DNA of 64,000 nt from Paracoccus aerius (GCF_014656455.1 NZ_BNCL01000002.1:124001-188000), one strand, 5' to 3'. Shown: positions 1 to 9,788, counted from the stretch's first letter. The notes: a model not told the origin generated them from the sequence alone. A program made the numbers and translations.

Positions 1-70
1 CCCTTATGGCGGGCAATGTTTGACATTCCCCATTCCACGCGCATCCTGCGGCCAGCAACAGGAGATGGCA

Positions 71-850
71 ATGGATCTGGGCATCAGAGGAAAACGCGGG
101 CTGGTCTGCGCGGCGTCGAAGGGCTTGGGACGCGGCTGCGCCGAAGCGCTGGCCGAGGCAGGCGTGGATCTGGTCATCAACAGCCGGACCGAGGCTGACA
201 TCACCCGCACCGCCGATGAAATCGCGGCAAGATACGGCGTCAGCGTTACCCCCGTCGCCGCCGACATCACCACGGACGAAGGCCGCGCCAGGGTGCTGGA
301 GGCGGTAGGCCAGGCCGATATCCTGGTGACGAACGCAGGCGGCCCGCCGCCGGGCGACTGGCGCGACTGGAACCGCGACGACTTCATCCGCGCCATCGAC
401 GCCAACATGCTGTCGGCCGTGGCCCTGATGCAGGCGCTTGTGCCGGGCATGATGGACCGGGGCTGGGGCCGGGTGGTCAACATCACTTCGCAATCCGTCC
501 GCTCTCCCATCGCGGTGCTGGGGCTGTCAAACACGGCGCGGGCCGGGCTGACCGGCTTTGTCGCCGGCATGTCGCGGCAGGTGGCGGGGCACGGGGTTTG
601 CGTGAACAACATCCTGCCCGGCATTCACGCCACTGACCGGGCTGACAGCCTGGACAAGGGCGTGTCGGACAAGCAGGGCATCAGCATCGAGGATGCACGC
701 CGCCAGCGGCAGGCGGGCATTCCCACCGGCACCTATGGCACGGCCGGCGATTTCGGCGCGACCTGTGCCTTCCTGTGCAGCCAGCAGGCCCGTTTCATCG
801 TGGGCCAGAACATCCTGCTGGACGGCGGCGCCCTGAACGTGACGATCTAG
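71..850 (+). CDS. Atypical short-chain dehydrogenase/reductase lacking the YxxxK pair
   Basis: A 259-residue Rossmann-fold SDR. The glycine-rich cofactor loop is a variant (AASKGLGRG, residues 14-22), followed by NAGG at 88-91 and a typical C-terminal FIVGQNILLDGG. The active-site Ser is present (about S140). Where the catalytic YxxxK should stand (about 153-157) the protein reads SNTAR, so both Tyr and Lys are replaced. Other FabG-like SDRs with an AASKGLG loop share this change, so it may be a subfamily trait. The substrate cannot be read from the sequence. I chose ATG 71 because AGGAG at 60-64 sits 6 bases upstream; ATG 65 has no room for a ribosome-binding site. The stop overlaps that of the convergent neighbour within CTAG. 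Confidence 0.85.
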   Translation: MDLGIRGKRGLVCAASKGLGRGCAEALAEAGVDLVINSRTEADITRTADEIAARYGVSVTPVAADITTDEGRARVLEAVGQADILVTNAGGPPPGDWRDWNRDDFIRAIDANMLSAVALMQALVPGMMDRGWGRVVNITSQSVRSPIAVLGLSNTARAGLTGFVAGMSRQVAGHGVCVNNILPGIHATDRADSLDKGVSDKQGISIEDARRQRQAGIPTGTYGTAGDFGATCAFLCSQQARFIVGQNILLDGGALNVTI

Positions 851-2535
851 GCCCCCTGCCCGGTCGCCAGGCGATAATGGCGCAGGATCCGCGCAAGCTG
901 GTCCTGCCGCGCCCGGCGGTCGCCCAGCAGCCTGCACAGCGCCCGGGCGCGGGCAGAGATTTGCTGGCATTCGCCAGGGTTTGCCCGCGCCCAGGCCAGC
1001 CTTTCGGGCAAATCGCCCCCACCTGGGCGCAGGGGGATGTAATGCTGCCAGGGCTTGAACAGTGCCCGGGAAAACATCTCCCACCCGTCCTCCTCCAGCA
1101 GGACGACAGAATGGCTGTTGGCAAGCGGCAGGAAATCCTCGGGGCCCGAGGTCGCGCCCAAGCAGACCAGATAGCGGTGCGACAGCAGGAAATCGTCGCC
1201 CCCGCGGGCTGCGATCAGATGCGACAGGCCCGCGCGATGCATCGCCCTTTCCCCGCGTGCGTCGGGGGTCAGGCCGATGTCGATATCCGCCGCCCCTGCA
1301 TGGCGCAGGGCCAAGGCCACCCGCGTCACCGCGCGCAGATCGGCTTTCGATGCGCCTGCCAACACGTCCCCCACTACCTCATGCGCGGGCCGCAATGGCT
1401 GGCCTTCGGGATCAAGCGCATACCCCGACAAGCCGCCGCGAAAGACCGCGCGATCCTGCTTTGCGGGGAAGGGCGGATCTGCGCGGCCGGGGCGACCCAG
1501 ATGCCCGTCATTGCCCAGCCGGTGGATCCAGGGCATTGGACACAGGAAGACATTGGCAGCGCCCGCCCGGCGGCATCCTGCCAGCAGCGGCCCATCCTGA
1601 TCGCCCGGAAAGCCCGGCGTCATGTCGATGTGGTAGATGCCCCGGTCCGCAGCCTGCGCAATGTCGTTGGCGGCGGTCGCGATCCGCAACAGGCGCGGGA
1701 ACGCGGGATCGGCATGGAAGAAGCCGTCAGGACCCCGCCGCAGCGGCAGGGCCGCGCCGCCCGGATCACGGACCTCGTCCCGGTCGAGATCGACCACCGC
1801 TGCCTGGGGCGAGGCATGGCGATGCACCGCCGCGGCAAGGCGCGCCGGACAGGCGGCCGCGACCACCGCGTCGGACATCGCGTCACGCTCGTCCGCCGCG
1901 ATTGCGGGTTCGTCGGCGGTCAGCATCCTCGCCAGCCCCGGCAGATAGGACGCGCGGTTGGCGCGCGCTTTGGCGTCGGGCCGCGGCGGGCATTGCGGCA
2001 GGTGGAACCAGGGCGCAAGCGCGTCACGATAATCGCCGGGGGCAGCGCGGTCGATGTCGATTTCGACGAACTCGGCCCGGCCCGCGAAATAGGTCCGGCA
2101 ATCAGCCAGGTGACTTTCCCATTCCGCGGCCCAGATGTCGGCAAGATCGCCCAGGGCCACGCCGCGGATCTGGGCCTGAGCGCGGGCATAGCTGCCGCCG
2201 CGGTGACTGTAGCGGCTGATGATCCAGTCCTCGACACGGCGTGTGTTGAGCAGGAAGACCGAGCCCGGATAGCTTTCGTCAAGCAGGCGGAACTCTCGGA
2301 AGCCCTGGACGATGGGCATGTTCAGGTAGCGCACCGATTCCATGTCGGTAAAGGCCACCGTGTCGCCGGCCCAGGGTTGCAAGGGCTTGCGCCCGACCAG
2401 CTTGGAATAGCCGATGTCCTCGGCCAGGGCGCCCTCGGCCCAGTGGACAGCAGAATAGCCGTTCATCTGGAACAGTTTGGCGATAAAGGTCGTGCCGCAT
2501 TTGTTGAAGCCGATCTGAAAGAATTTCCGCGCCAC
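847..2535 (-). CDS. Sulfotransferase-like domain fused to GT90/CAP10-type glycosyltransferase
   Basis: A 562-residue protein with two apparent modules. The N-terminus (about 5-230) has a sulfotransferase-like PAPS 5'-phosphosulfate loop (GFNKCGTT, residues 9-16) and a later TRRVEDWIISRY segment resembling the 3'-phosphate motif. The C-terminus (about 330-545) has the GT90/CAP10 landmarks in order: VFRGGLSG, SHRYLVCLGAT, SVVLLEEDGWEMF, FKPWQHYIPL, and a closing DLPERLAWARANP. This suggests one polypeptide that both glycosylates and sulfates a surface glycan; the acceptor is unknown. The start is GTG, preceded by AAGGGGGGCGG. It is a single-gene unit, convergent with the SDR and divergent from the riboswitch-gcv operon. 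No signal peptide or membrane segment is seen, so action is probably cytosolic. Confidence 0.8.
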   Translation of the reverse strand: MARKFFQIGFNKCGTTFIAKLFQMNGYSAVHWAEGALAEDIGYSKLVGRKPLQPWAGDTVAFTDMESVRYLNMPIVQGFREFRLLDESYPGSVFLLNTRRVEDWIISRYSHRGGSYARAQAQIRGVALGDLADIWAAEWESHLADCRTYFAGRAEFVEIDIDRAAPGDYRDALAPWFHLPQCPPRPDAKARANRASYLPGLARMLTADEPAIAADERDAMSDAVVAAACPARLAAAVHRHASPQAAVVDLDRDEVRDPGGAALPLRRGPDGFFHADPAFPRLLRIATAANDIAQAADRGIYHIDMTPGFPGDQDGPLLAGCRRAGAANVFLCPMPWIHRLGNDGHLGRPGRADPPFPAKQDRAVFRGGLSGYALDPEGQPLRPAHEVVGDVLAGASKADLRAVTRVALALRHAGAADIDIGLTPDARGERAMHRAGLSHLIAARGGDDFLLSHRYLVCLGATSGPEDFLPLANSHSVVLLEEDGWEMFSRALFKPWQHYIPLRPGGGDLPERLAWARANPGECQQISARARALCRLLGDRRARQDQLARILRHYRLATGQGA

Positions 2536-2657
2536 GCCGCCCCCCTTGCTGCGCGGCGACCCTGCGGCGGGTGCGGCGGGCTGTCAATCGCGCCAAGGTT
2601 GCCGGCTACGACAAAAGGCTTGCCTTGGAATCGGCGCCCGGATAGCTGTCAGCCATC

Positions 2658-2826
2658 GGAACTCGGGAGAAGCTGGCCCCGCGCCAGTGCCGAAGGAGCA
2701 GCCGCCCCGGCGAACTCTCAGGCAGAAGGACCGTTTTCCGTCAGAACTCTGGAGAGTGGCCGATCCGGCCCGCCGAAGGGATAACGATCTCAGGCGCCCC
2801 GCGGGGGCAGGGACAGAGGGGGCATC
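2658..2826 (+). promoter_or_regulatory. Tandem glycine riboswitch upstream of gcvTHP
   Basis: Two glycine aptamers lie in series. The first starts with CGGGAGA at 2664, has GCCGAAGGAGCA ending at 2700, and AACTCTCAGGCAGAAGGACCG. The second starts with CTCTGGAGAG near 2748, has CGCCGAAGGG at 2771-2780, TCTCAGGC, and closes with GGACAGAGGGG near 2820. These are the conserved features of the gcvT RNA family. It ends about 60 bases before the gcvT start, whose ribosome-binding site is AAGGAGG (2875-2881). Glycine binding is expected to turn on the glycine-cleavage operon. I see no obvious T-run terminator between aptamer and gene, so control could act on translation. Confidence 0.93.
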
Positions 2827-2885
2827 GAACGGGCATCCGCCCGCAATCCGATGCCGGCTGTCCGGCTGTTTGAGAAGGAGGTCAC

Positions 2886-4025
2886 ATGACCGACGATCCG
2901 CGCCGGACCGAGAGCCGCAAGACAGGGCTTTACGATCTGCATGTTTCGCTGGGGGCCCGCATGGTGCCCTTTGCGGGTTGGGACATGCCGGTGCAGTTTC
3001 CGATGGGCGTCATGGCCGAGCATCTGCACACCCGCGCCCAGGCCGGGTTGTTCGACGTCAGCCACATGGGACAGGTGCTGGTCACGCCCAGGGACGGCAA
3101 CCTGGAAACTGCCGCCCTGGCCCTGGAAAGCCTGATCCCCGCCGATGTGCTGGGCTTGCCGGAGGGGCGGCAGCGATACGGGCTGTTCACCAATGATGCC
3201 GGCGGGATTCTGGACGACCTGATGTTCGCCAACCGGGGCGATCATTTCCTGCTGGTGGTGAATGCGGCCTGCGCAGACCAGGACATCGCGCATCTGCAGA
3301 CGATGGAGGGGGTCGTGGTGACGCCGGTGACCGACCGCGGCCTGCTGGCGCTTCAAGGCCCCCTTGCGGCTGAAGTGCTGGCGCGACTGGTGCCTGCCGT
3401 GGCCGACATGCGCTTCATGGACAGCCAGATCCACGGCTGGGACGGGGCCGAACTGTGGATTTCGCGGTCCGGCTATACGGGTGAGGACGGGTTCGAGATC
3501 TCGGTCCCCGAGGCGCGGCTTGCGGATTTTGTCCGGGCGCTTCTGGACCAGCCGGAAGTGGCCCCCATCGGCCTTGGCGCCCGCGACAGCCTGCGGCTGG
3601 AGGCGGGGATGCCGCTTTACGGGCATGACATGGACGCGGCCGTGACCCCGGCGCAGGCCGCGCTTGGTTGGTCCATTCCCAAGGCCCGCCGCACGGGTGG
3701 CGCGCGCGCGGGCGGCTTTCCCGGTGCCGATGCGGTGCTGGCGGAACTGGCTGCTGGGCCTGCAACGACACGGCGCGGACTGCGCCCCGAGGGTCGCGCG
3801 CCCATCCGCGAAGGCGTCGCGATCTATGCCGAGGCCGCGGGCGGCGCATCTATCGGCCAGGTGTCGTCGGGCGGCTTCGGCCCCTCGGTCGGCGGTCCCG
3901 TCGCCATGGCGCGCCTGCCCGCCGATCTGCCGGAAGGCGCGACCGTTTATGCCGAGCTGCGTGGCAAGCGCGTTCCCGTCGCCATAGCCGCCCTGCCCTT
4001 CGTCACCCCGTCCTACAAACGCTGA
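2886..4025 (+). CDS. gcvT: Glycine cleavage system T protein (aminomethyltransferase)
   Basis: A 379-residue aminomethyltransferase. It moves the methylene group from aminomethyl-lipoyl GcvH to tetrahydrofolate, releasing ammonia. Family features are the N-terminal LYDLHVSLGARMVPFAGWDM, FDVSHMGQ, the central SGYTGEDGFEIS folate-pocket motif, and a C-terminal barrel with KRVPVAIAALPFV. Length is normal for the family. ATG 2886 has a strong AAGGAGG five bases upstream. It is the first gene of gcvT-gcvH-gcvP and is controlled by the tandem glycine riboswitch ahead of it. Confidence 0.96.
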   Translation: MTDDPRRTESRKTGLYDLHVSLGARMVPFAGWDMPVQFPMGVMAEHLHTRAQAGLFDVSHMGQVLVTPRDGNLETAALALESLIPADVLGLPEGRQRYGLFTNDAGGILDDLMFANRGDHFLLVVNAACADQDIAHLQTMEGVVVTPVTDRGLLALQGPLAAEVLARLVPAVADMRFMDSQIHGWDGAELWISRSGYTGEDGFEISVPEARLADFVRALLDQPEVAPIGLGARDSLRLEAGMPLYGHDMDAAVTPAQAALGWSIPKARRTGGARAGGFPGADAVLAELAAGPATTRRGLRPEGRAPIREGVAIYAEAAGGASIGQVSSGGFGPSVGGPVAMARLPADLPEGATVYAELRGKRVPVAIAALPFVTPSYKR

Positions 4026-4032
4026 GGATCCC

Positions 4033-4392
4033 ATGCTGAAATATACCGAAGACCATGAATGGCTGCGCGCCGAGGGTGACGAGATCGTCGTCGGCATCAC
4101 CCCCCATGCCAGCGAGCAACTGGGCGATGTTGTATTCATCGAACTGCCCGACGAGGGCCGCGAGGTCGAGGCGGGCGAGGAGGTCGTGGTGATCGAATCG
4201 GTCAAGGCCGCATCCGACATTTCCGCACCGATCGCGGGCGTCATCACGGCGGTCAATGCGGCCCTGGCCGATGCGCCGGGCAGCGTGAACGACGACCCCC
4301 AAGCCGCCTGGTTCTTCCGCATCAAGCCCGCCGATCCGAAGGCCATCGAGGGCTTCATGGATGAGGCCGCCTATCAGGCGCTGATCGGCTGA
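4033..4392 (+). CDS. gcvH: Glycine cleavage system H protein
   Basis: A 119-residue lipoyl carrier that shuttles the aminomethyl group between GcvP, GcvT and the lipoamide dehydrogenase. The lipoylated lysine is K58 in VVVIESVKAASD, within a typical biotinyl/lipoyl hammerhead. The N-terminal YTEDHEWL and C-terminal PQAAWFFRIKP segments match the family. It starts 7 bases after the gcvT stop, so the two are co-transcribed. Confidence 0.96.
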   Translation: MLKYTEDHEWLRAEGDEIVVGITPHASEQLGDVVFIELPDEGREVEAGEEVVVIESVKAASDISAPIAGVITAVNAALADAPGSVNDDPQAAWFFRIKPADPKAIEGFMDEAAYQALIG

Positions 4393-4397
4393 TGTCG

Positions 4398-4435
4398 CCC
4401 GGGGGCTGTCTGCCCCCGGACCCCCGAGGATATTT
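4398..4435. repeat. GC-rich intergenic hairpin repeat (REP-like) between gcvH and gcvP
   Basis: The 8-bp arms CCGGGGGC (4399-4406) and GCCCCCGG (4412-4419) form a perfect hairpin. It is followed by ACCCCCGAGGATATTT. From memory this CCCCCGGACCCCCGAGGATATTT layout recurs between genes in Rhodobacteraceae genomes; I see only this one copy in the window. Lying inside an operon, it could stabilise the gcvTH mRNA or lower gcvP expression. Confidence 0.6.
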
Positions 4436-4456
4436 TAAACAGAAGATGTGGCGCGC

Positions 4457-7291
4457 ATGACCCGCTGGAAACCGACCGATTATAACCCCGACGATTTCGC
4501 GAACCGCCGCCATATCGGCCCTTCGCCCGCCGAGATGGCCGAGATGCTGAAGGTCGTGGGCGCCCCAAGCCTGGACGCGCTGATCGACCAGACCGTGCCC
4601 GCCGCGATCCGGCAGGACAGCAGCCTGGACTGGCCCGCGCTGTCTGAAGCGGCGCTGCTGGACCGGATGCGGCAGGTGGCCGCCAAGAACACCGTGATGA
4701 CCAGCCTGATCGGCCAGGGCTATTACGGCACGGTGACGCCGCCCGCCATCCAACGCAACATCCTGGAAAACCCGGCCTGGTACACGGCCTATACCCCCTA
4801 CCAGCCCGAGATTGCCCAAGGACGGCTGGAGGCTTTGCTGAACTACCAGACCATGGTGGCAGACCTGACCGGGCTGCCGGTTGCCAACGCGTCCCTGCTG
4901 GACGAGGCGACTGCGGCGGCCGAGGCGATGGCGATGGTCCGGCGGCAGTCGAAATCCAAGGCCGACGCCTTCTTCGTGGCCCATGACCTTCATCCCCAGA
5001 CCATTGCCGTGATCGAGACGCGGGCCGCGCCGCTGGGCATCCGCATCGTCAAGGCCTCCATCGACGATCTTCAGGCCGATCAGGTCTTCGGCGCGATCTT
5101 CCAGTATCCGGGCACCTATGGCCACATCCGCGACCTGACGCCCGAGATCGAGGCGCTGCACGCGGCAGGCGCGCTTGCCGTCGTGGCCACCGACCTGCTG
5201 GCCCTGTGCCTGCTGAAGGAGCCGGGCGCGATGGGCGCCGATATCGCTGTGGGATCGGCGCAGCGTTTCGGCGTGCCGATGGGTTATGGCGGGCCACACG
5301 CGGCCTTCATGTCCTGCCGGGACGAGTTGAAGCGGGCCATGCCGGGCCGCATCGTCGGCGTGTCGATCGACGCAAAGGGCAACATGGCCTATCGCCTGTC
5401 GCTGCAGACGCGCGAACAGCATATCCGGCGCGAGAAGGCCACATCCAACGTCTGCACGGCGCAGGCGCTGCTGGCGGTGATGGCGTCCTTCTATGCCGTC
5501 TTCCACGGGCCGGTTGGCCTGCGCGCTATTGCGCAGCGGGTGCATCTGCACGCGGTCACCATTGCCGATGCACTGCGCGCGGCGGGGGCCGAGGTTGCAC
5601 CCGAGGCGTTCTTCGACACGATCACCGTCAAGGTGGGCGTGGGACAGGCGGGCATCATGGCCGCCGCGCGCCATCGCGGCATCAACCTGCGCAAGGTGGG
5701 CCGCGACCGGGTCGGCATCAGCGTGGACGAGACCACAGATGCAGGCGTCATCGCGCGGCTGCTGGACGCCTTCGGCATAACCGAGGCGGCGGCTGCCGCG
5801 ACCGGCCCGGCGATTCCCGATGACTTGCTGCGGGAAAGCGACTACCTGACCCACCCGGTCTTCCACATGAACCGCGCGGAATCCGAGATGATGCGCTACA
5901 TGCGCCGCCTGTCGGACCGGGACCTGGCGCTTGACCGGGCGATGATCCCGCTGGGGTCCTGCACCATGAAGCTGAACGCGGCGGCCGAGATGATGCCGAT
6001 CACCTGGCCAGAATTCGGCGCGCTGCATCCTTTCGCGCCCGCCGACCAGGCCGCAGGCTATGCAGAAGCGATCGGCGATCTGACCGACAAGCTGTGCCAG
6101 ATCACCGGCTATGACGCGTTCTCCATGCAGCCCAACAGCGGCGCGCAGGGGGAATATGCAGGGCTTCTGACGATTGCCGCCTATCACAGGTCGCGCGGCG
6201 AGGATCGCGATGTCTGCCTGATCCCGGTTAGTGCCCACGGCACCAACCCGGCCTCGGCGCAGATGTGCGGGATGAAGGTGGTCGTGGTCAAATCGGCCCC
6301 GAACGGCGACATCGACCTCGAGGATTTCGCGGACAAGGCGGCCAAGGCCGGTGACAAGCTGGCGGCGGTGATGATCACCTATCCTTCCACCCACGGCGTC
6401 TTCGAGGATACCGTGCGCGAGGTTTGCGACATCACCCACAAGCACGGCGGCCAGGTCTATATCGACGGGGCCAACATGAATGCGCTTGTCGGGCTGGTGA
6501 AACCGGGCGAGATCGGCGGCGATGTCAGCCACCTGAACCTGCACAAGACCTTTGCCATCCCGCATGGCGGCGGCGGTCCGGGCATGGGGCCGATCGGGGT
6601 CAAGGCGCATCTGGCGCCCTTCCTGCCGGGCGACCCGCAGACGGGCGAGGGCGCGGTTTCGGCGGCGCCCTATGGCAGCGCCTCGATCCTGCTGATCTCC
6701 TGGGCCTATTGCCTGATGATGGGTGGGGCGGGGCTGACGCAGGCGACGCGGGTGGCGATCCTGAACGCGAACTATATCGCGTCGCGCCTGGCCGGGGCCT
6801 ATCCGATCCTGTTCATGGGCAATCGGGGCCGGGTGGCGCATGAATGCATCATCGACACGCGGCCCTTTGCCGATCACGGCGTGACGGTGGACGACATCGC
6901 CAAGCGGCTGATCGACAACGGCTTCCATGCGCCGACCATGAGCTGGCCGGTCGCGGGCACGCTGATGGTGGAACCCACGGAATCGGAAACCAAGGCCGAG
7001 ATCGATCGCTTCATCACCGCCCTGCTGGCAATCCGGGACGAGATCACGGACGTGGCCGAAGGACGCATCGCCGCCACCGACAGCCCGCTGCGCCATGCGC
7101 CGCACACGGTCGAGGATCTGGTGGCCGATTGGGACCGCCCCTATTCGCGCGAACAGGGCTGCTTCCCGGCGGGTGCCTTCCGCGTGGACAAGTACTGGCC
7201 GCCGGTGGGCCGGGTTGACAATGCCTATGGCGACCGCAACCTGATCTGCACCTGCCCGCCCCTGGAAAGCTATGCCGAGGCGGCGGAATAA
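4457..7291 (+). CDS. gcvP: Glycine dehydrogenase (decarboxylating), single-chain P protein
   Basis: About 944 residues, the single-chain form with N-terminal (P1-like) and C-terminal (P2-like) halves. It decarboxylates glycine with pyridoxal phosphate and loads the aminomethyl group on GcvH. The PLP lysine is K697 in HLNLHKTF, followed by the glycine-rich [11 protein letters not shown] loop. The N-terminal [19 protein letters not shown] and [16 protein letters not shown] are family hallmarks. The start is ambiguous: an in-frame GTG at 4448 would add three residues, and no clear ribosome-binding site favours either. I chose ATG 4457. It is the third gene of the riboswitch-controlled operon. 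Confidence 0.96.
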   Translation: MTRWKPTDYNPDDFANRRHIGPSPAEMAEMLKVVGAPSLDALIDQTVPAAIRQDSSLDWPALSEAALLDRMRQVAAKNTVMTSLIGQGYYGTVTPPAIQRNILENPAWYTAYTPYQPEIAQGRLEALLNYQTMVADLTGLPVANASLLDEATAAAEAMAMVRRQSKSKADAFFVAHDLHPQTIAVIETRAAPLGIRIVKASIDDLQADQVFGAIFQYPGTYGHIRDLTPEIEALHAAGALAVVATDLLALCLLKEPGAMGADIAVGSAQRFGVPMGYGGPHAAFMSCRDELKRAMPGRIVGVSIDAKGNMAYRLSLQTREQHIRREKATSNVCTAQALLAVMASFYAVFHGPVGLRAIAQRVHLHAVTIADALRAAGAEVAPEAFFDTITVKVGVGQAGIMAAARHRGINLRKVGRDRVGISVDETTDAGVIARLLDAFGITEAAAAATGPAIPDDLLRESDYLTHPVFHMNRAESEMMRYMRRLSDRDLALDRAMIPLGSCTMKLNAAAEMMPITWPEFGALHPFAPADQAAGYAEAIGDLTDKLCQITGYDAFSMQPNSGAQGEYAGLLTIAAYHRSRGEDRDVCLIPVSAHGTNPASAQMCGMKVVVVKSAPNGDIDLEDFADKAAKAGDKLAAVMITYPSTHGVFEDTVREVCDITHKHGGQVYIDGANMNALVGLVKPGEIGGDVSHLNLHKTFAIPHGGGGPGMGPIGVKAHLAPFLPGDPQTGEGAVSAAPYGSASILLISWAYCLMMGGAGLTQATRVAILNANYIASRLAGAYPILFMGNRGRVAHECIIDTRPFADHGVTVDDIAKRLIDNGFHAPTMSWPVAGTLMVEPTESETKAEIDRFITALLAIRDEITDVAEGRIAATDSPLRHAPHTVEDLVADWDRPYSREQGCFPAGAFRVDKYWPPVGRVDNAYGDRNLICTCPPLESYAEAAE

Positions 7292-7298
7292 GATGGCA

Positions 7299-7321
7299 GG
7301 CACCGGCGTTCAGCCGGTGCC
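7299..7321. terminator. Hairpin between convergent gcvP and argC
   Basis: Perfect 9-bp arms GGCACCGGC (7299-7307) and GCCGGTGCC (7313-7321) around a 5-base loop, placed 8 bases after the gcvP stop and 10 before the argC stop. There is no T-run on either side. The position suits a bidirectional terminator. Confidence 0.6.
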
Positions 7322-7331
7322 GCCTTGGGCA

Positions 7332-8243
7332 TTACAGGCTGAGGCCTTCGTCCACGCCCAGCATGATGTTGAGGTTCTGGACCGCCGCGCCTGACGCACC
7401 CTTGCCCAGGTTGTCCAGCACCGCCACCACCGTCGCGCAGCCGTTCTGGGCATCGCCCTGCACGGTGATGCGCAGGCAGTTTGTGTTGTTCAGATCCGTC
7501 GGCACGATGCGTGCGCCAGATCCCTGCGCCACCTCCACGAAGCGCTGCCCGGCATAGTGGTCATCGAGGGCGGCGGTCAGGCCGTCAATCGTGCGGCGTT
7601 CGTTCAGGAACAGCGGCACCTGCACGGCCATGCCTTGCGCGAAATTGCCCACCGCGGGCGCGAAGATCGGCTGCCGGTCCAGGCCCGCATGGACCATGAT
7701 TTCCGGGATGTGCTTGTGCCGCTGGGTCAGGCCATAGACGAAATGCGCCGGAGCCTCGCCACTGTCGTATTCCGCGATCAGAGCCTTGCCGCCGCCGGTA
7801 TAGCCGCTGACGGCGTTGATCGTCAGTCCCTCGTCCGGCGCGATCAGGCCGGCGGCGACCAGGGGCGCAATGATGGCGATGGCGCCGGTCGAATAGCAGC
7901 CGGGATTGCTGACCAGCTTCGCCCCGGCAATGCGGTCGCGCGCGCCAGCATTCAGTTCCGGAAAGCCGAAGGCCCAATCGGGATCCACCCGGTGCGCGGT
8001 GGACGCGTCGATGATCCGCGTGTCCAGATCCTGCGCCAGGGCCACGGCCTCGCGCGCGGCGTCGTCGGGCAGGCACAGGATCGCGACGTCGGCCGCGGCA
8101 AAGGCTTCGCACCGGGCATCGGCATCCTTGCGTCGTGCCGGGTCGATCCCGATCAGGCGGATGTCGCCGCGCGTTTCCAGCCGCTCGCGGATCTGCAGGC
8201 CCGTTGTGCCTGCCTCGCCATCGATGAAAACGCTGTATGCCAT
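7332..8243 (-). CDS. argC: N-acetyl-gamma-glutamyl-phosphate reductase (type 2)
   Basis: A 303-residue NADPH-dependent reductase of arginine biosynthesis that converts N-acetylglutamyl phosphate to the semialdehyde. The start is [16 protein letters not shown], typical of the short type-2 ArgC class. The catalytic Cys is C116 in [11 protein letters not shown]. The C-terminal [12 protein letters not shown] is also conserved. The open frame extends upstream, but ATG 8243 is preceded by AGAGGACAGG and matches the family N-terminus. It appears to be a single-gene unit, 68 bases after the DUF779 gene on the same strand. Confidence 0.94.
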   Translation of the reverse strand: MAYSVFIDGEAGTTGLQIRERLETRGDIRLIGIDPARRKDADARCEAFAAADVAILCLPDDAAREAVALAQDLDTRIIDASTAHRVDPDWAFGFPELNAGARDRIAGAKLVSNPGCYSTGAIAIIAPLVAAGLIAPDEGLTINAVSGYTGGGKALIAEYDSGEAPAHFVYGLTQRHKHIPEIMVHAGLDRQPIFAPAVGNFAQGMAVQVPLFLNERRTIDGLTAALDDHYAGQRFVEVAQGSGARIVPTDLNNTNCLRITVQGDAQNGCATVVAVLDNLGKGASGAAVQNLNIMLGVDEGLSL

Positions 8244-8311
8244 GGTCCTGTCCTCTGCAGAATGTGCAGGGGTTATAGGGGAGCCCTGGCCCCCTGCCAA
8301 TCGGCGCGGAG

Positions 8312-8641
8312 TCAGATCTGGCAGATTTCCGACCGGGTGAGGAAGCGCTTTTCGCGCCCGTTGTCCAGGCTGAACATGCCGCCGCGCCCCGGCACCACGT
8401 CGATGATCAGGTCGGTATGGGCCCATGCCGCGGCCTGCGATGCGCTGATATAGAAGGGCGCGCCGCCGATCTCGCCCAACTTCACGTCGCGCTCGCCCAC
8501 CCGGAAATCGCCCTGCGGATAGCACATGGGCGAGGATCCGTCGCAGCAGCCGCCGGACTGGTGGAACAGGACGGGGCCGTGATCGGCCACGATCTCGGCG
8601 ATCAGGTCCAGGGCGGCGGGGGTGGCGGAAACCGTGCTCAT
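8312..8641 (-). CDS. DUF779 family protein linked to aldehyde dehydrogenase
   Basis: A 109-residue protein with the DUF779 signature: [14 protein letters not shown] near residues 27-40, then [10 protein letters not shown] and a C-terminal [17 protein letters not shown]. The clustered cysteines suggest metal binding, but no activity is established that I know of. DUF779 genes commonly sit next to AcoD/ExaC-type aldehyde dehydrogenases, and such a gene lies 1.2 kb away on the same strand. ATG overlaps the topoisomerase stop (ATGA, 8638-8641), so the two are translationally coupled. Confidence 0.88.
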   Translation of the reverse strand: MSTVSATPAALDLIAEIVADHGPVLFHQSGGCCDGSSPMCYPQGDFRVGERDVKLGEIGGAPFYISASQAAAWAHTDLIIDVVPGRGGMFSLDNGREKRFLTRSEICQI

Positions 8642-9696
8642 GCCTTCAACCTCTTTTTCAGGAACTCCAGCACCTGCCGTTCCTCGGGACGCAGGCCGGA
8701 TCGTTGCAGATCGTCCTCGATTTCTTCGCGCAATTCCAGCTTCAACTCGTCGGCCAGATAGGCGTCGATCACCTGCGGGTGGACATAGCATTTGCGGCAG
8801 ATCGTGGGGGTGTTGCCCAAGCGGCTGGCGACGCGTTCGATCGCCTCGCGGATGTTTCGCTTGGCGGCGGCCTGGCTGTCGCATTTCTCGTATTCCATCA
8901 GCGCCAGCGCCGCCAGCACGGTCCCCGTCCAGGTTCGGAAATCCTTGGCGGTGACGTTCCGGCCCGAGATTTCGCGCAGATAGGCGTTCACCTCGGTCGA
9001 GGTGACCTTCTGCCGCTGCCCCTCGTCATCCAGATACTGGAACAGGTGCTGGCCCGGAATGTCCTGGGCCGCGCGCACGATCCCGGCGACGCGGCGGTCG
9101 CGCAGTCCCAGCTTCCATTCCTTGCCGGACTTGCCCTTGAAGCGGAACCGGACCTCGTTGCCTTCAAAGGTCACGTGGCGGTCGCGCAGCGTGGTCAGCC
9201 CGTGGGACTTGTTCTGCTTGACGTAATCGGCATTACCCACGCGGATCATGGTGTTTTCCAGCAGATGGACAACGGTGGCCACGACCTTTTCGGCGGGCAT
9301 TCCGCGCCGCGACATGTCCTGGTCCACCCGTTCGCGGATCTGCGGCAGCACATGGGCAAATTCCAGCATGTGGTCGTATTTGGCACTGTCGCGGACCGCG
9401 CGGAAGTCGGGGTGATAGCGGTATTGCTTGCGCCCCTTGTCGTCGCGCCCCGTGGCCTGGATATGGCCGCGCGGATCGGGGCAGATCCAGACGTCGGTGT
9501 AGGCCGGCGGGATCGCGAGGGATGCCAGGCGCTGGCGTTCGGCCTTGTTGGTGATCGCGCGCCCGTCGGGGCCGCGATAGGAAAAGCCCTTGCCCGATTT
9601 CCTGCGCGTGATGCCCGGCATGTCGTCGTTGACATAGACCAGCCCTGCCTCCTTGGCGGCGTCGCGCGGGTCCGAGATGACGGCATCCTTGGGCAT
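8638..9696 (-). CDS. DNA topoisomerase IB
   Basis: A 352-residue poxvirus-like type IB topoisomerase that relaxes supercoils through a 3'-phosphotyrosyl intermediate. The N-terminal [12 protein letters not shown] and [22 protein letters not shown] segments and [11 protein letters not shown] belong to the family. The catalytic Tyr is predicted at Y304 in RKCYVHP, with FRTWTGT upstream. It shares four bases with the DUF779 gene. I chose ATG 9696; its ribosome-binding site is weak. Confidence 0.92.
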   Translation of the reverse strand: MPKDAVISDPRDAAKEAGLVYVNDDMPGITRRKSGKGFSYRGPDGRAITNKAERQRLASLAIPPAYTDVWICPDPRGHIQATGRDDKGRKQYRYHPDFRAVRDSAKYDHMLEFAHVLPQIRERVDQDMSRRGMPAEKVVATVVHLLENTMIRVGNADYVKQNKSHGLTTLRDRHVTFEGNEVRFRFKGKSGKEWKLGLRDRRVAGIVRAAQDIPGQHLFQYLDDEGQRQKVTSTEVNAYLREISGRNVTAKDFRTWTGTVLAALALMEYEKCDSQAAAKRNIREAIERVASRLGNTPTICRKCYVHPQVIDAYLADELKLELREEIEDDLQRSGLRPEERQVLEFLKKRLKA

Positions 9697-9763
9697 GATG
9701 GCTGTTCCGAAAGCGGGATGGGCTTTGGGATCAACGCTGCAGGCGGTGGTTGGTTGCGCGGAC

Positions 9764-9788
9764 GGGGCGGGCCTCGGCGGCCCGCCCC
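9764..9788 (-). terminator. Hairpin after the aldehyde dehydrogenase gene
   Basis: Perfect 10-bp arms GGGGCGGGCC (9764-9773) and GGCCCGCCCC (9779-9788) with a TCGGC loop, 13 bases past the aldehyde dehydrogenase stop. There is no T-run in the reading direction, so termination strength is uncertain. Confidence 0.6.

Noticed and set aside
4355..7303. A 982-codon open frame antisense to gcvP
   Set aside because: The opposite strand holds the complete gcvP with all family motifs. The antisense frame is a by-product of high GC and codon bias, with no family motif.
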